Part shown: positions 63,512 through 64,000 of the stretch, one piece after another
Position numbering within the stretch: position 1 is the first letter of the stretch
Layout of the letters: the number at the start of each line of letters is the position of its first letter
NCBI GenBank assembly: GCA_020055645.1
Contig: CM034546.1
Span: 119,896,375-119,960,374, forward strand
Direction: 5' to 3'
Length of the DNA stretch: 64,000 bases
DNA from: Tomocerus qinae
Lineage: Eukaryota; Arthropoda; Collembola; Entomobryomorpha; Tomoceridae
Notes under the pieces: model-generated
The model's input: only the letters and a program-made list of their open reading frames with translations
The model's database searches: none
Told to the model about the DNA's origin: nothing
Translations under genes and position numbers: made by a program

Positions 63512-64000
63512 GTTCTTTTACCCTTGTCTTGTTCTTCATGGATTTTTCCCTTCGTGTACACGATCTACGTAGCAAGACCTGTACCATATATACCTTTTCC
63601 ATTTTGTTTGATTTATAAATGGGACATGGGACCTTTCACGTCTATATTGTACCAGTGAACTATACTAAATTGGTACAAAAATATACATTTTTCTAAACCA
63701 GTAGGGAGATAGCAAAGTAACAACTTTCTCGCATTTTAAGGCATGTTTGTGTTAGATGATAAGTTCTATGTAACTTATCATTTGCAATTTTAGTTTTTGT
63801 TATGATATTCTTTGATTTCTTTGATATTTTGATGGTTGTTACTTATGATGTTAATTTATGGTGATTTTTAAATTGGTAACGATACTGAAGCTATTGTCAA
63901 ATTACGCTAGTAGTTAATTTTATGATGGGAAGCGCTTTTGCAGCTTACTTATTTTTTGTTGATTGTACAGATTATAGCAAACGTACTTATTACATTGTTT
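63512..64000. other. MED16 3' UTR and downstream
   Basis: AT-rich. No obvious AATAAA was seen within 300 nt of the stop, so the 3' UTR may run on toward or past the window end. Confidence 0.5.

Overview
This is nuclear DNA from an arthropod, most likely a hexapod. It is AT-rich (estimated by eye) and its genes are split by many introns with GT-AG splice sites. The insect-type families present are a black-like aspartate decarboxylase, AA15 lytic polysaccharide monooxygenases, a CLIP-domain serine protease and arthropod FABPs. I cannot name the order or species. No bacterial, viral or transposase gene was recognised. All exon models were built by hand from splice sites and family conservation. 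Each adds up to a whole number of codons, but none has been checked against transcripts.

Layout: (1) 1-5.1 kb holds two tandem fatty-acid-binding protein genes, plus strand, 130 aa each. (2) 9.3-21.9 kb holds a ten-exon black/ADC-type PLP decarboxylase, minus strand, 535 aa, with two large introns. (3) 21.9-30.4 kb is a gene-poor stretch. (4) 30.4-34.9 kb holds two AA15 LPMO genes, head to head, 216 aa each. (5) 34.9-38.2 kb is intergenic and contains a cluster of short dispersed repeats. (6) 38.2-41.2 kb holds a ten-exon CLIP-domain trypsin-like protease, 520 aa. (7) 41.8-43.3 kb holds a zeta-class GST / maleylacetoacetate isomerase, 233 aa. (8) 43.9-44.6 kb holds the non-muscle myosin essential light chain Mlc-c, minus strand, tail to tail with the GST. 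(9) 47.4-63.5 kb holds Mediator subunit MED16, 15 coding exons, 883 aa. Its 9.2 kb intron 12 contains an unrecognised single-pass membrane protein gene on the same strand, and its intron 11 contains a 97-nt hairpin with a stem of about 39 base pairs.

Five neighbouring genes (black, both AA15 LPMOs, the CLIP protease and GSTZ) each bear on cuticle, chitin, melanisation or tyrosine/beta-alanine chemistry. Whether that clustering means anything is inference. FABPs, Mlc-c and MED16 are general housekeeping or metabolic genes. The most novel items are the intronic hairpin in MED16, the nested membrane-protein gene whose exon is frame-compatible with MED16, and the divergent LPMO pair with shifted intron positions.
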